From positions 62,001 through 126,000 of the forward strand of contig CAMWTS010000001.1 of the NCBI GenBank assembly GCA_947177225.1: a DNA stretch of 64,000 nt, given 5' to 3'. The DNA is from an uncultured Alistipes sp. Lineage in GTDB: Bacteria > Bacteroidota > Bacteroidia > Bacteroidales > Rikenellaceae. Made by a program: the position numbers and the translations under genes. Positions 18,591 through 28,422 of this stretch are shown here, piece by piece (within the stretch, counting starts at the first letter, position 1; each line of letters begins with the position of its first letter). The notes under the pieces were generated by a model. It ran no database searches and was not told where the DNA came from. It worked only from the letters and a program-made list of their open reading frames with translations.

Positions 18591-20698
18591 GTATAAAATT
18601 ATTCGCGGTGCTGCTGTTGTTCGCAACCGCCATTCAAAACGTCAATTCAAGCCCTGTATGGACATGGCCGGTCGCCGGCAAGCAAAGCGGAAGCAACATT
18701 TCGTACCGACCGCAACAATACATCGACAAGGAGCACAACACAGCCTCCATGTTTATCGATTGCCGCGAAGGAGAACAGATCCTGTCGCCGGTCGACGGAG
18801 TAATCACAGCACTCTGCATATGTCGCGCACGCGCGCTCACATATAATCAAGTATATCAATACGATCCCGGCAAAGAACTGCGACCGCAAGCGGAACGCAT
18901 AGCAGCAGAATCGGGACAATCGGCAGACAGCAAATATTTGTGCGGCGTAATATCCATACGGCTCGACGACGGACGCACGCTGACAATATCCGGAATAGAC
19001 ATTGCACCCGGATTCAAAACCGGCCAGCAGATACACCGCTCGGACAAGATCGGAACTGCCGGATACAGCTACGAGAAAATAGGATCGCCATCGATATGTA
19101 TAAACGTATCGGATCAAAACCACAGAGTGTCCGATCCGATGTCGCCGTTCGGAATCCCCTCGACATTTATTCCGCCGACAAGCATCGCTGTCAGGCAAAC
19201 CTTTACAGCCGATCAGGCGCGACGCGACATACTTTCGATCACAGCCGTATTGAAAGAGGCCTATCCGTCGCTCGACGATTTGATAACAGCCGAAGAGTTC
19301 GACGAATTCGAAAAGCAGATGCTCGACTCGGTGGCAGGCGGCATATCGCGCAAAAAACTGTATCGGTTAATGCAACAACTTCAAGGCCGCATTCACGACT
19401 CCCACATATATCTGTATCCCGACGAGGAGGGACGGGCTGATCGGGTACCGCAAAACAACTACCCGCAGATATTTTCAGGCTGGATCGACGGAGAGTGCCG
19501 CGTCACGATGACCACACAAAAATATGCTTCGCTGTTAGGCCGGCGCATCATGCGCATAAACGGCGAGAGTGCCGATTCGATACGCATGCGAATCGAATCG
19601 AGAATCGGCGGCTACGACGGCCGTATCGAAAGCGTATTGGAGGAGCGGCTGGCAATATACAGCACAAGTGTACTGAACGACGCATGCGACGTAGATCTTG
19701 TCTTGGACGACGGCAGCAGAATAGAGGCCAAGGGCATACGGGGCTTCAATCCGTCCAACTTCACGTCGACGTATATGAACTACCTCCTCGAAAACCGCAA
19801 CCACCAAGGCAATCTCTCTCTGCGAATGATCGATGACTCGGTGGCATACATGGGTATATCCACATTCCAGCTGAACAACGTAGAGACCGACCGAATAATT
19901 TCGTTCATCGACTCGGTGGCCGACGTACCGGCAATGATAATCGACCTTCGCAACAACGGCGGCGGCGACACGAAAGTGCTCAACCGTATCCTCGCATCGA
20001 TACTCAATGCGCCGAGCCGTGCCAAAGGCGACATAATGCAGGTAAAACAGCGCGGCAACTTCTCGTCATTCCGGGATTGCTGCCTGAACTATCCCGACAC
20101 GATCGACATATTTCCGCAATATGCGGCAAAAGAGGGTGCCGATGGTTTTTACGACGAAATGCACTCCGACCGCATGCCGATCGACACGGCCGTAAACTAC
20201 AAAGGCCGCGTATACGTACTGACGAACTCTTCGTCGTGCTCGGCGGCAACGATATTTCCCGCCGAGATCGTACGCAACCGCCGAGGCGTTGTCGTAGGCC
20301 GCGAAACCGGAACCGCATATCATTTCATGACAGCATACAAATTCGCAGACATACGCCTGCCGGAATCCGGATTCCAGTGGCAAATACCGCTTGTAAAGAT
20401 CATCTACGACACGACTCGCTGCGAACGACTGCCCGATGGCCGCGGCGTGATGCCCGATTATCCGGTCGATCTGACATTCGACGAGATATACAACCGTCCG
20501 GACTCGATACTTCGATATGCGTTGAAACTGATCGAAGAGGGTCGATACATCAGCGAAGACGATCCGTTCGCCGCCATAGACATGGCCGACGATACCCGAC
20601 ACGAGCAAAGCGGACTGTCGCAATGGCTGTGGATAGCGGCGATAATTGTGGCCGCAGCGACATCGACCATCGCAATCATACGGCGCAGGCGCAAATAA
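18587..20698 (+). CDS. Fusion protein: N-terminal LytM/M23-like domain and C-terminal S41-like tail-specific protease domain, C-terminal TM anchor
   Basis: N-term WTWPVAGKQSGSNISYRPQQYID...EGEQILSPVDGVI...GIDIAPGFKTGQQIHRSDKIGTAGYS; C-term VAYMGISTFQLNN..., IIDLRNNGGGDTKVL, YVLTNSSSCSAATIFPAEIVRNRRGVVVGRETG; TM LSQWLWIAAIIVAAATSTIAIIRRRRK. Confidence 0.8.
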   Translation: MRIKLFAVLLLFATAIQNVNSSPVWTWPVAGKQSGSNISYRPQQYIDKEHNTASMFIDCREGEQILSPVDGVITALCICRARALTYNQVYQYDPGKELRPQAERIAAESGQSADSKYLCGVISIRLDDGRTLTISGIDIAPGFKTGQQIHRSDKIGTAGYSYEKIGSPSICINVSDQNHRVSDPMSPFGIPSTFIPPTSIAVRQTFTADQARRDILSITAVLKEAYPSLDDLITAEEFDEFEKQMLDSVAGGISRKKLYRLMQQLQGRIHDSHIYLYPDEEGRADRVPQNNYPQIFSGWIDGECRVTMTTQKYASLLGRRIMRINGESADSIRMRIESRIGGYDGRIESVLEERLAIYSTSVLNDACDVDLVLDDGSRIEAKGIRGFNPSNFTSTYMNYLLENRNHQGNLSLRMIDDSVAYMGISTFQLNNVETDRIISFIDSVADVPAMIIDLRNNGGGDTKVLNRILASILNAPSRAKGDIMQVKQRGNFSSFRDCCLNYPDTIDIFPQYAAKEGADGFYDEMHSDRMPIDTAVNYKGRVYVLTNSSSCSAATIFPAEIVRNRRGVVVGRETGTAYHFMTAYKFADIRLPESGFQWQIPLVKIIYDTTRCERLPDGRGVMPDYPVDLTFDEIYNRPDSILRYALKLIEEGRYISEDDPFAAIDMADDTRHEQSGLSQWLWIAAIIVAAATSTIAIIRRRRK

Positions 20699-20708
20699 AT
20701 CCCCCCCC

Positions 20709-20760
20709 TCTTCGTCAGGCCGAGCGCAGAACCGAATCGGTTCGAGCCGGTCGAACAAAC
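20709..20760. repeat. Diverged member of the same intergenic repeat family
   Basis: Contains GCCGAGCGCAGA, identical to the reverse complement of the 40091 unit, followed by CCG...CGAGC. Confidence 0.45.
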
Positions 20761-20761
20761 G

Positions 20762-20795
20762 AAAATGGCTGTCGATGTCGATCGGCAGCCATTTT
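20762..20795. terminator. Bidirectional intrinsic terminator between convergent genes
   Basis: AAAATGGCTGTCGAT-gtcg-ATCGGCAGCCATTTT, A/T flanked on both sides. Confidence 0.8.
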
Positions 20796-20818
20796 TAAGA
20801 AATCATGTACGGACGGAA

Positions 20819-22183
20819 TTACATCTCTGCAAAGTAACGGTAGAAGAGCGGAATAGTCTCCACACCGCGGAAGAACTGATCCAGACCATAGCTCTCGTTG
20901 GGAGAGTGTATGGCATCTTTCGACAGTCCGAAGCCGAGCAGGATCGACTTTATTCCGAGTATGCGTTCGAATCCGCTGATTATCGGAATCGATCCGCCGG
21001 AATAGAATGGCAGCGGCTTTTGTCCGAAGCTCTCTGTCACAGCCCGCTCTGCTGCACGATAGGCCGGCAGATCGGTCGGAGAGACATAAGGCGCGCCGCC
21101 GTGCAAGAACTTCACATCGACGCGAACGCTCGCCGGAGCGATAGCACGGAAATGTTTCTCAAAGAGTTCGGCGATTTTATTGAAGTCTTGATTCGGCACA
21201 AGACGCATAGAGATCTTGGCCGAAGCACGCGACGGAATAATGGTTTTTGTACCTTCGTCTATATATCCGCCCCATATGCCGTTGACATCGAGCGACGGAC
21301 GAATACCGGTGCGTTCGATGGTGGTATAACCCTCCTCACCGGCGACATCGCATATATCGATCGAGCGTTTGTAGTCATCGAGCGAGAATGGCGCCTCGTT
21401 AAGGGCACGACGCTCCTCGTCGCTAAGAACCCGTACATCATCGTAGAATCCGGGAATGGTGACACGGCCGTTATCGTCGACAAGCGATGACACCAGGCGG
21501 GTCAGCACATTGGCAGGATTGGCAACGGCACCGCCATAGAGCCCGGAGTGAAGATCCTTATCCGGACCCACAACCTCTACCTGCATATAAGTTATTCCTC
21601 GCAAACCGCAGGTAATAGACGGTTTGTCCATGCCGATCATCGAGGTGTCGGATACCAGTATAACATCGGCCTTCAACATTTCGCGATTCTCCTCGCAGAA
21701 CTTGTACAGACTGCCCGACCCGATCTCCTCTTCGCCTTCGAGCATGAATTTAACATTGCACGGCAATGAGTCGGTGGCGCACATAGCCTCGAAAGCCTTG
21801 GCGTGCATATAGAGCTGCCCCTTGTCATCGTCGGCACCGCGGCACCATATACGGCCGTCGGCAATCACCGGCTCGAACGGCTCGGTTCGCCACTCGTCGA
21901 CGGGGTCGACCGGCATCACATCGTAGTGTCCGTACACCAAAACGGTCTTGGCCGCAGGATCGACGATCTTCTCGGCAAAAACCACCGGATTGCCGTCGGT
22001 AGGCATGACATCGGCATGGTCGGCACCCGATTTCACCAATGCCGCAGCCAGCCACTCGGCACAGCGCTGCATATCCGCCTTGTGCGACGACTGTGCACTG
22101 ATCGAAGGAATGCGCAGTAAATCGAACAGCTCGTCGAGAAAACGCTCGCGATTCTGCTCTATGTAACTCTTGATCTTGTCCAT
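20819..22183 (-). CDS. M20 family dipeptidase
   Basis: VLVYGHYDVMPVDPVDEWRTEPFEP, GRIWCRGADDDKGQL, LEGEEEIGSGSL. Confidence 0.93.
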   Translation of the reverse strand: MDKIKSYIEQNRERFLDELFDLLRIPSISAQSSHKADMQRCAEWLAAALVKSGADHADVMPTDGNPVVFAEKIVDPAAKTVLVYGHYDVMPVDPVDEWRTEPFEPVIADGRIWCRGADDDKGQLYMHAKAFEAMCATDSLPCNVKFMLEGEEEIGSGSLYKFCEENREMLKADVILVSDTSMIGMDKPSITCGLRGITYMQVEVVGPDKDLHSGLYGGAVANPANVLTRLVSSLVDDNGRVTIPGFYDDVRVLSDEERRALNEAPFSLDDYKRSIDICDVAGEEGYTTIERTGIRPSLDVNGIWGGYIDEGTKTIIPSRASAKISMRLVPNQDFNKIAELFEKHFRAIAPASVRVDVKFLHGGAPYVSPTDLPAYRAAERAVTESFGQKPLPFYSGGSIPIISGFERILGIKSILLGFGLSKDAIHSPNESYGLDQFFRGVETIPLFYRYFAEM

Positions 22184-22217
22184 AATATATTGAAGTTTTA
22201 GGTTTGGAACCAACACT

Positions 22218-23609
22218 CTACAAATCGCAAATCTCCTCGATCTCAGCGATGAAGCGTTTGGCCAGCGCATCGGCCTCATTCATCGTATGAGCCTCGGTAT
22301 ATATACGAATAATAGGCTCGGTATTCGACTTGCGAAGATGAACCCAACAATCTGCGAAATCGATCTTTACGCCGTCTATATCATTCACATTCTCGCCTGC
22401 GTAACGATTCTTCATCTCACACAGAACCTTATCGACATCGATGCTCGGCGTAAGCTGAATCTTGTTTTTAGAAGCGAAATATGCCGGATATGTACGACGC
22501 AATTCGGTCATGGTCATGCCGAGCCGAGAGAAATAGGTCAGAAACAAGGCCACGCCTACCAATGCGTCGCGGCCATAGTGCAGTTCGGGATAGATCACAC
22601 CGCCGTTGCCCTCGCCGCCGATAACGGCACCGGTCTCTTTCATCTTGGCAACGACATTGACCTCACCTACCGCCGACGCAGCATATGTGCAACCGTCGTA
22701 ACGCTCCGTCACATCACGCAAGGCGCGCGACGAACTGAGGTTCGAAACCGTATTGCCGGGCGTATGCGCCAGCACATAGTCGGCCACAGCCACAAGAGTA
22801 TACTCCTCGACGAACATCGAACCGTCCTCGCTGACAAATGCCAGTCGGTCGACGTCTGGATCGACCACGACACCCAAATCTGCCTTGTGTTCGACGATCG
22901 CCTGAGAAATCTGAGTCAGATTCTCGGGCAGCGGTTCCGGATTATGGGCGAATTCGCCCGTAGGCTCGCAGTTGAGCTCGACCACTTCGCAACCCAACTC
23001 GCGCAACAATTTGGGAATCACGATACCGCCAACAGAGTTGACCGCATCGACCACCACCTTGAAACGACGCTTGCGCACCGACTCGACATCGACCAGCGGC
23101 AATGCAAGAACCTGCTTTATATGTTCGTCGTTAAACGGCTCTCGGCTAATAACTTTACCGATGCTGTCTATCTCTGGAAATACAAAGTCCGCATCTTCTG
23201 CCAACGCAAGCACGCGCTTGCCCTCGGCATCGTTAAGAAATTCACCCTTCTCGTTGAGCAGCTTCAATGCGTTCCACTGCCGGGGGTTGTGAGAAGCAGT
23301 GATTATTATGCCGCCATCGGCCTTATGCGTTATGACCGCCATCTCCGTACCTGGGGTCGTGCACAGCCCCACATTGATGACATCGGCGCCGCAACCGAGC
23401 AAAGTACCTTCGATAATGTCGTCGACCATGGTGCCGGAGATACGGGCATCGCGCCCCACGACGATCGTCAATCGCCGGCCTGCGTTTTTCTCCGAAAGAA
23501 AGCGCACATATGCCGTGGCAAATTTAACTATGTCGATAGGCGTAAGATTGTCGCCCTGAGCACCGCCGATGGTGCCGCGAATACCGGAAATCGATTTTAT
23601 CAATGTCAT
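22218..23609 (-). CDS. glmM: Phosphoglucosamine mutase family
   Basis: TLIKSISGIRGTIGG, GGIIITASHNPRQWNALKLL, DPDVDRLAF, GGEGNGGVIYP. Confidence 0.9.
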   Translation of the reverse strand: MTLIKSISGIRGTIGGAQGDNLTPIDIVKFATAYVRFLSEKNAGRRLTIVVGRDARISGTMVDDIIEGTLLGCGADVINVGLCTTPGTEMAVITHKADGGIIITASHNPRQWNALKLLNEKGEFLNDAEGKRVLALAEDADFVFPEIDSIGKVISREPFNDEHIKQVLALPLVDVESVRKRRFKVVVDAVNSVGGIVIPKLLRELGCEVVELNCEPTGEFAHNPEPLPENLTQISQAIVEHKADLGVVVDPDVDRLAFVSEDGSMFVEEYTLVAVADYVLAHTPGNTVSNLSSSRALRDVTERYDGCTYAASAVGEVNVVAKMKETGAVIGGEGNGGVIYPELHYGRDALVGVALFLTYFSRLGMTMTELRRTYPAYFASKNKIQLTPSIDVDKVLCEMKNRYAGENVNDIDGVKIDFADCWVHLRKSNTEPIIRIYTEAHTMNEADALAKRFIAEIEEICDL

Positions 23610-23719
23610 ATCAGTAGTATGTGTTGAAAAATTTTTAACCGAAATATTTTTGCAATTCAATACAAAAGTATTAATTTTACACTAATATTTACAGTAAAAA
23701 AACATAAAATTATCGAAAT

Positions 23720-24595
23720 ATGAGAGTTATTCCCTCTTCTGAGCTGATTATCAATGATGACGGCTCGATTTTTCATCTGCATCTGTTGCCCGAGCAACTG
23801 GCCGACATTGTTATCCTGGTAGGCGATCCCGGCCGGGTGGCCATGGTATCGAGTTTTTTCGATCATATAGAATGCAACGTCTCGAACCGCGAGTTCAACA
23901 CCGTGACGGGTACATATAAAGGCAAGCGCATGACCGTTATGTCGACCGGTATCGGCATCGGCAACATCGATATCAGCGTAACCGAACTGGACGCTTTGGC
24001 TAATGTCGATTTCAAGACACGGCAGGCCAAGGAGACGTTCCGCCAGCTGACACTCGTACGCCTGGGCACATCGGGTGCGATTCAGCCGGACATCAAGGTG
24101 GGCGACTTCGTATATTCGCGCACGTCGGTAGGTTTCGACGGACTGCTCAACTACTACAAGGGTCGCAACGATGTCTGTGATTTGGAGATCGAGCAGGCTT
24201 TCATGAAGCATACCGGCTGGAACGAACTGCTGCCGAAGCCCTATTTCATCGACTCGGACAAAGAGCTTTGGGAGCTGTTCAAGGACTCTGTGGTGGAGGG
24301 TATGACCATTGCCGCTCCGGGCTTCTACGCACCCCAGGGTCGCTGGGTGCGCCTCGAACCGCAAGACGCCAAACTCAACGAGAAGATCGAATCGTTCGAT
24401 TACAACGGCCGCCGCATCACCAACTTCGAGATGGAGGGTTCCGCACTGGCCGGTCTGGCCGCACTGATGGGGCACCGCGCCACGACGATATGCACCATTA
24501 TTGCACAACGCATAGCACTCAATGCCTGCACCGACTACAAGCCTTTCGTGCGCCAGATGATACAGATGGCTCTCGACAAACTGGCAACGTTGTAA
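23720..24595 (+). CDS. Nucleoside (uridine) phosphorylase
   Basis: VILVGDPGRVAMVSSFFD, GNIDISVTELDAL, VRLGTSGAIQPDIKVGDFV, NFEMEGSALAGLAALMGHRA. Confidence 0.88.
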   Translation: MRVIPSSELIINDDGSIFHLHLLPEQLADIVILVGDPGRVAMVSSFFDHIECNVSNREFNTVTGTYKGKRMTVMSTGIGIGNIDISVTELDALANVDFKTRQAKETFRQLTLVRLGTSGAIQPDIKVGDFVYSRTSVGFDGLLNYYKGRNDVCDLEIEQAFMKHTGWNELLPKPYFIDSDKELWELFKDSVVEGMTIAAPGFYAPQGRWVRLEPQDAKLNEKIESFDYNGRRITNFEMEGSALAGLAALMGHRATTICTIIAQRIALNACTDYKPFVRQMIQMALDKLATL

Positions 24596-24645
24596 TCGGC
24601 ATAATCGGTGCGTTATACATATAGAAATTTAAATTTATAAGAAAT

Positions 24646-25773
24646 ATGAAATTTACAGTATCAAGTTCAGCTCTTCTGTCGCTGCTGGCAACCACAGGCA
24701 AGGTAATCAGCAATAAAAACACGCTTCCCATTCTCGATTACTTCCGCATGGAGCTTAAAGACGGCGAGTTGACGGTAACCACATCGGATCTGGAAACCAC
24801 ACTGATCGGCTCGCTGACGGTAGATCAGATGGAGAGCGACGGTGTCATTGCCGCTCCGGCAAAACTGATGCTCGACTCACTTAAAGAGTTTCCTGAGATG
24901 CCGCTCGATATAGAGGTCAACGACAATACATGGGAGATCAAAATCAAATGGACAAGCGGATCGCTCTCAATTCCCGGAGCGAGTGCGGTCAGCTATCCTG
25001 CCGTGCAGTCGATAGGTGCCGAGCACAAACGAATAGAGTTGGAGGTCGACACGCTTATAGGCGGTATCAACAAGACCATATTCGCTACGGCCGACGATGA
25101 GTTGCGTCCGGTCATGAACGGCGTATATTTCAATTTCGATCCGGAGGCAATCACTTTCGTAGCCACCGATGCCCACAAGCTCGTGAAATTCTCGTCGGAG
25201 GGCGCAACATGCGATTTCACCTCGTCGCTCATTCTGCCAAAGAAGCCGGCCAACCTGCTCAAAAACCTTTTGCTCAAAGAGGAGGGCAGCATAGCCGTAT
25301 CGTTCGATGCCAAAAACGTGATATTCGAGCTTAAATCGCATACGCTCGTATGCCGGCTCATCGAAGGCAACTATCCCAACTACAACGCCGTAATCCCGAC
25401 AGCCAACCCCAACAAGGTGCTGGTCGACAGAGTGGAGCTGGTAAACGGCATCAAGCGCGTGGCCGTATGTTCCAACCCGACAACCAACCTTATCCGCATG
25501 GATATAGGCGACAACAAGATCAATCTGACGGCGCAGGATATCGACTTCTCGGTATCGGCCAACGAGAGCATCAATTGCAGCTACGACGGTCAGCCCGTAA
25601 CGATAGGCTTCAAATCGACTTTCCTCGTGGAGATATTGTCGAACATCGACACCCCGACCGTCTCGGTCGAGCTGGCCGATTCGACACGCGCAGGAGTATT
25701 CAAGCCCGTATATGACGACAAACAGAGCTGTTCGGTTCTGATGCTGCTCATGCCTATGATGATAAATGCGTAA
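24646..25773 (+). CDS. dnaN: DNA polymerase III subunit beta (sliding clamp)
   Basis: MKFTVSSSALLSLLATTGKVISNKNTLPILDYFRMEL; three-fold clamp repeats; C-term VLMLLMPMMIN. Confidence 0.96.
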   Translation: MKFTVSSSALLSLLATTGKVISNKNTLPILDYFRMELKDGELTVTTSDLETTLIGSLTVDQMESDGVIAAPAKLMLDSLKEFPEMPLDIEVNDNTWEIKIKWTSGSLSIPGASAVSYPAVQSIGAEHKRIELEVDTLIGGINKTIFATADDELRPVMNGVYFNFDPEAITFVATDAHKLVKFSSEGATCDFTSSLILPKKPANLLKNLLLKEEGSIAVSFDAKNVIFELKSHTLVCRLIEGNYPNYNAVIPTANPNKVLVDRVELVNGIKRVAVCSNPTTNLIRMDIGDNKINLTAQDIDFSVSANESINCSYDGQPVTIGFKSTFLVEILSNIDTPTVSVELADSTRAGVFKPVYDDKQSCSVLMLLMPMMINA

Positions 25774-25794
25774 CGCACAATTCGATATACACAG

Positions 25795-26568
25795 ATGGAA
25801 TTGAAACTCAAACGCCCGATCGTCTTCTTCGACTTGGAGACGACGGGCGTTGATACTGCCCGCGACCGCATAGTCGAAATATCGATGATAAAGGTCATGC
25901 CCGACGGCGAACGGATCGTCAAGACCCGTCGTATAAATCCGGAGATGCATATTCCGGAGGAGGCTACCGCCGTGCACGGCATCACCGACGACGATGTCCG
26001 CGACTGTCCGCGTTTCGCTCAGGTGGCCAAATCGCTGGCGCAGTTCCTCGAAGGGTGCGATTTCGGCGGATTCAACTCCAACCGGTTCGATTTGCCCGTA
26101 CTCGTGGAGGAGTTCATGCGTGCAGGCGTAGATGTCAACTTCAAACGGCGCAGATTCGTCGACGTGCAGAACATATTTCACAAAATGGAACAGCGCACGC
26201 TGGTGGCCGCCTACAAATTCTATTGCGACAAGGACCTGACAGACGCGCACTCGGCCGAGGCCGATACGATGGCTACATACGAGGTGCTTAAAGCGCAGCT
26301 CGACCGCTATCCGGAGTTGCAGAACGACATAGATGCACTTGCAGATTTCTCGTCGCGTGGAGAGACGGCCGACTATGCAGGACGCATAGGCTACGACGAC
26401 AAGGGCGTGGAGGTGTTTACTTTCGGCAAGTACCGCGGCCGCAGTGTGGAACGAGTATTCGAGGAGGATCCGAGTTACTACACATGGATCATGAACGGCG
26501 ATTTCCCGCTCTATACAAAAAAGGTTATAACAGAGATAAGACTTCGAAAAAAGAGTTGCAAACAGTGA
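25795..26568 (+). CDS. DEDD 3'-5' exonuclease (DnaQ/epsilon-like)
   Basis: IVFFDLETTGVDTARDRIVEISMIKV, FGGFNSNRFDLPVLVEEF, DAHSAEADTMATYEVL; C-terminal FTFGKYRGRSVERVFEEDPSYYTWIMNGDFP extension. Confidence 0.9.
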   Translation: MELKLKRPIVFFDLETTGVDTARDRIVEISMIKVMPDGERIVKTRRINPEMHIPEEATAVHGITDDDVRDCPRFAQVAKSLAQFLEGCDFGGFNSNRFDLPVLVEEFMRAGVDVNFKRRRFVDVQNIFHKMEQRTLVAAYKFYCDKDLTDAHSAEADTMATYEVLKAQLDRYPELQNDIDALADFSSRGETADYAGRIGYDDKGVEVFTFGKYRGRSVERVFEEDPSYYTWIMNGDFPLYTKKVITEIRLRKKSCKQ

Positions 26569-26570
26569 CG

Positions 26571-28418
26571 ATGAAACGATTTTTCATAATTGTCATGGCA
26601 TTGACCATGTGGGTGTGTCAACTCGCGGCCGTCGAGAAATCGACGACCGTGGTCTACATCAACGGCACCAAATACTACGTGCACGTAGTCAAGGCCGGAG
26701 ACACATTATATTCATTGGCCAAGGCATACGACGTATCGGAAAAGGATATTATCGACAATAATGCCGGAATCGATGCTACGACGTTGCGCATCGACCAAAC
26801 CATAAAAATACCGGTGATCGAACCGCAGCAGAACCCGATGACGAAAAAAGATAAGAAACGTTTCAAGAAACACAATGTCAAATCGGGCGAGACACTGTAT
26901 TCGATAGCGCGCAAATATGAAATATCGGTTGCAACGATCATCGAAGACAACCCCGGCACCGATCCGACGGCAATCTCAATCGGGCAAGAACTGCTGATAC
27001 GCAAATCGGACATAGGCGATACGCCGGTGCAGACGGTCGAACGCGAGTGGAACGAGTACAAGGAGACGCTCAACACATTAACTCCGGCCGACAGTGCGTC
27101 GTATCACATCGTACAGCCAGGCGAGACCATATATTCGCTCTCACGTCGTTTCGGCATGACAGAGGAGGAGTTCTCGCAACTGAACAATCTGAGCGACGGT
27201 CTCAAAGCCGGAGCGATAGTACGGGTAACCGGAGGCAATACGGTTGCTGACAGCCATATATCCGAATCGGGAGATTCGCTGCAAACCGCCTATCCAGATT
27301 TTTCAGAACGGGAAACCATGCAGCCCGTCGGGTTCCGCCGTCTCAATCCATACGAGCGGCTGCAAATAGCACTGATGCTGCCCGTAAATGTCAACAACAA
27401 GGTAAACGACAACTACATAGATTTCTACAAGGGATTCCTGCTGGCTCTGGAACAATTGAAAAACGAAGATCATCTCAACGCCGATCTCACGCTCTTCAAC
27501 ACGGCTCACAATCCGCAAACAGTGAGAACTATCATCGATTGCGATGCCCGTCTGCGGCAGGCCGACATCATCGTAGGTCCGGTATACGAAGACGAAATAC
27601 GCGTCGTGCTCGAATATGCCGAGCTCAATGCCACGCCCGTGGTTTCACCGCTCTCGACAATGACCGAGACCCACAGTCCGGTATTGTTTCAAATGCAGGC
27701 GGCCAACGCCCACAAATACGATAAATTCGCAGACATGTTCGACGGCAGTAAAAACATCGCTCTGATATATGCCGCAAGCAACGATCGCGAATTTGCATCG
27801 GAGATCATGCCGCTGCTCGCATCGAGCAGATACGAATCATACAACTTCACATTCAACCGCACGCCGTTCATCTACCATCGCAATGCCGACGGCAGCAACG
27901 GGGCGCAAGTGGAGATCAACTCTCTGGTACGCGGACAAGCCGACAAGGTATTCGTCATAATGGCCGACAAGGAGACCGATATAGACCGCATACTGACCAC
28001 GTTGTCATCGGCGAAATCGTCGATCACGGATCGCGGGCACCAAATAGGCAGCTATGTAGTTCTTGGCAACCGCAAATGGACTCGGCTCCACAATCTCGAC
28101 AGTCGTATATTCTTCAAGAACAACGTCGTATTCGCCACACCTTATCACGCCAAAAGAAGCGACGAGGAGATAAGGACCTTCGACGGACTGTATGTCAAGG
28201 AGTTCGGCACTCTGCCATCGATGTTCTCTTACAGAGGCTACGATGCCGCAATGATATTCTGCCGCGCCATGTATGAGGGCTTGGAGAGATTGGCCTCCAA
28301 CGATGTTGTCAAACCTCTGTCGACAGGTTATAAATTCGCTTATGAAGACGGACTTTATATAAATACCGGCTGGACACGCGAACGCTACAACAGCAATTTC
28401 ACCATAACTACCGAATAG
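26571..28418 (+). CDS. LysM (x3) + periplasmic-binding-protein type I fold protein
   Basis: Three LysM units (VHVVKAGDTLYSLAKAYDVS; HNVKSGETLYSIARKYEIS; YHIVQPGETIYSLSRRFGMT) followed by YKGFLLALEQLKNEDHLNADLTLFNTAHNPQTV...VGPVYEDEIRVVLEYA. Confidence 0.85.
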   Translation: MKRFFIIVMALTMWVCQLAAVEKSTTVVYINGTKYYVHVVKAGDTLYSLAKAYDVSEKDIIDNNAGIDATTLRIDQTIKIPVIEPQQNPMTKKDKKRFKKHNVKSGETLYSIARKYEISVATIIEDNPGTDPTAISIGQELLIRKSDIGDTPVQTVEREWNEYKETLNTLTPADSASYHIVQPGETIYSLSRRFGMTEEEFSQLNNLSDGLKAGAIVRVTGGNTVADSHISESGDSLQTAYPDFSERETMQPVGFRRLNPYERLQIALMLPVNVNNKVNDNYIDFYKGFLLALEQLKNEDHLNADLTLFNTAHNPQTVRTIIDCDARLRQADIIVGPVYEDEIRVVLEYAELNATPVVSPLSTMTETHSPVLFQMQAANAHKYDKFADMFDGSKNIALIYAASNDREFASEIMPLLASSRYESYNFTFNRTPFIYHRNADGSNGAQVEINSLVRGQADKVFVIMADKETDIDRILTTLSSAKSSITDRGHQIGSYVVLGNRKWTRLHNLDSRIFFKNNVVFATPYHAKRSDEEIRTFDGLYVKEFGTLPSMFSYRGYDAAMIFCRAMYEGLERLASNDVVKPLSTGYKFAYEDGLYINTGWTRERYNSNFTITTE

Positions 28419-28422
28419 CATC

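Noticed and set aside
20725-20760. tRNA-like T-arm sequence CGGTTCGAGCCG
   Set aside because: No acceptor stem, D-arm or anticodon arm can be formed around it; better explained as a member of the intergenic repeat family.
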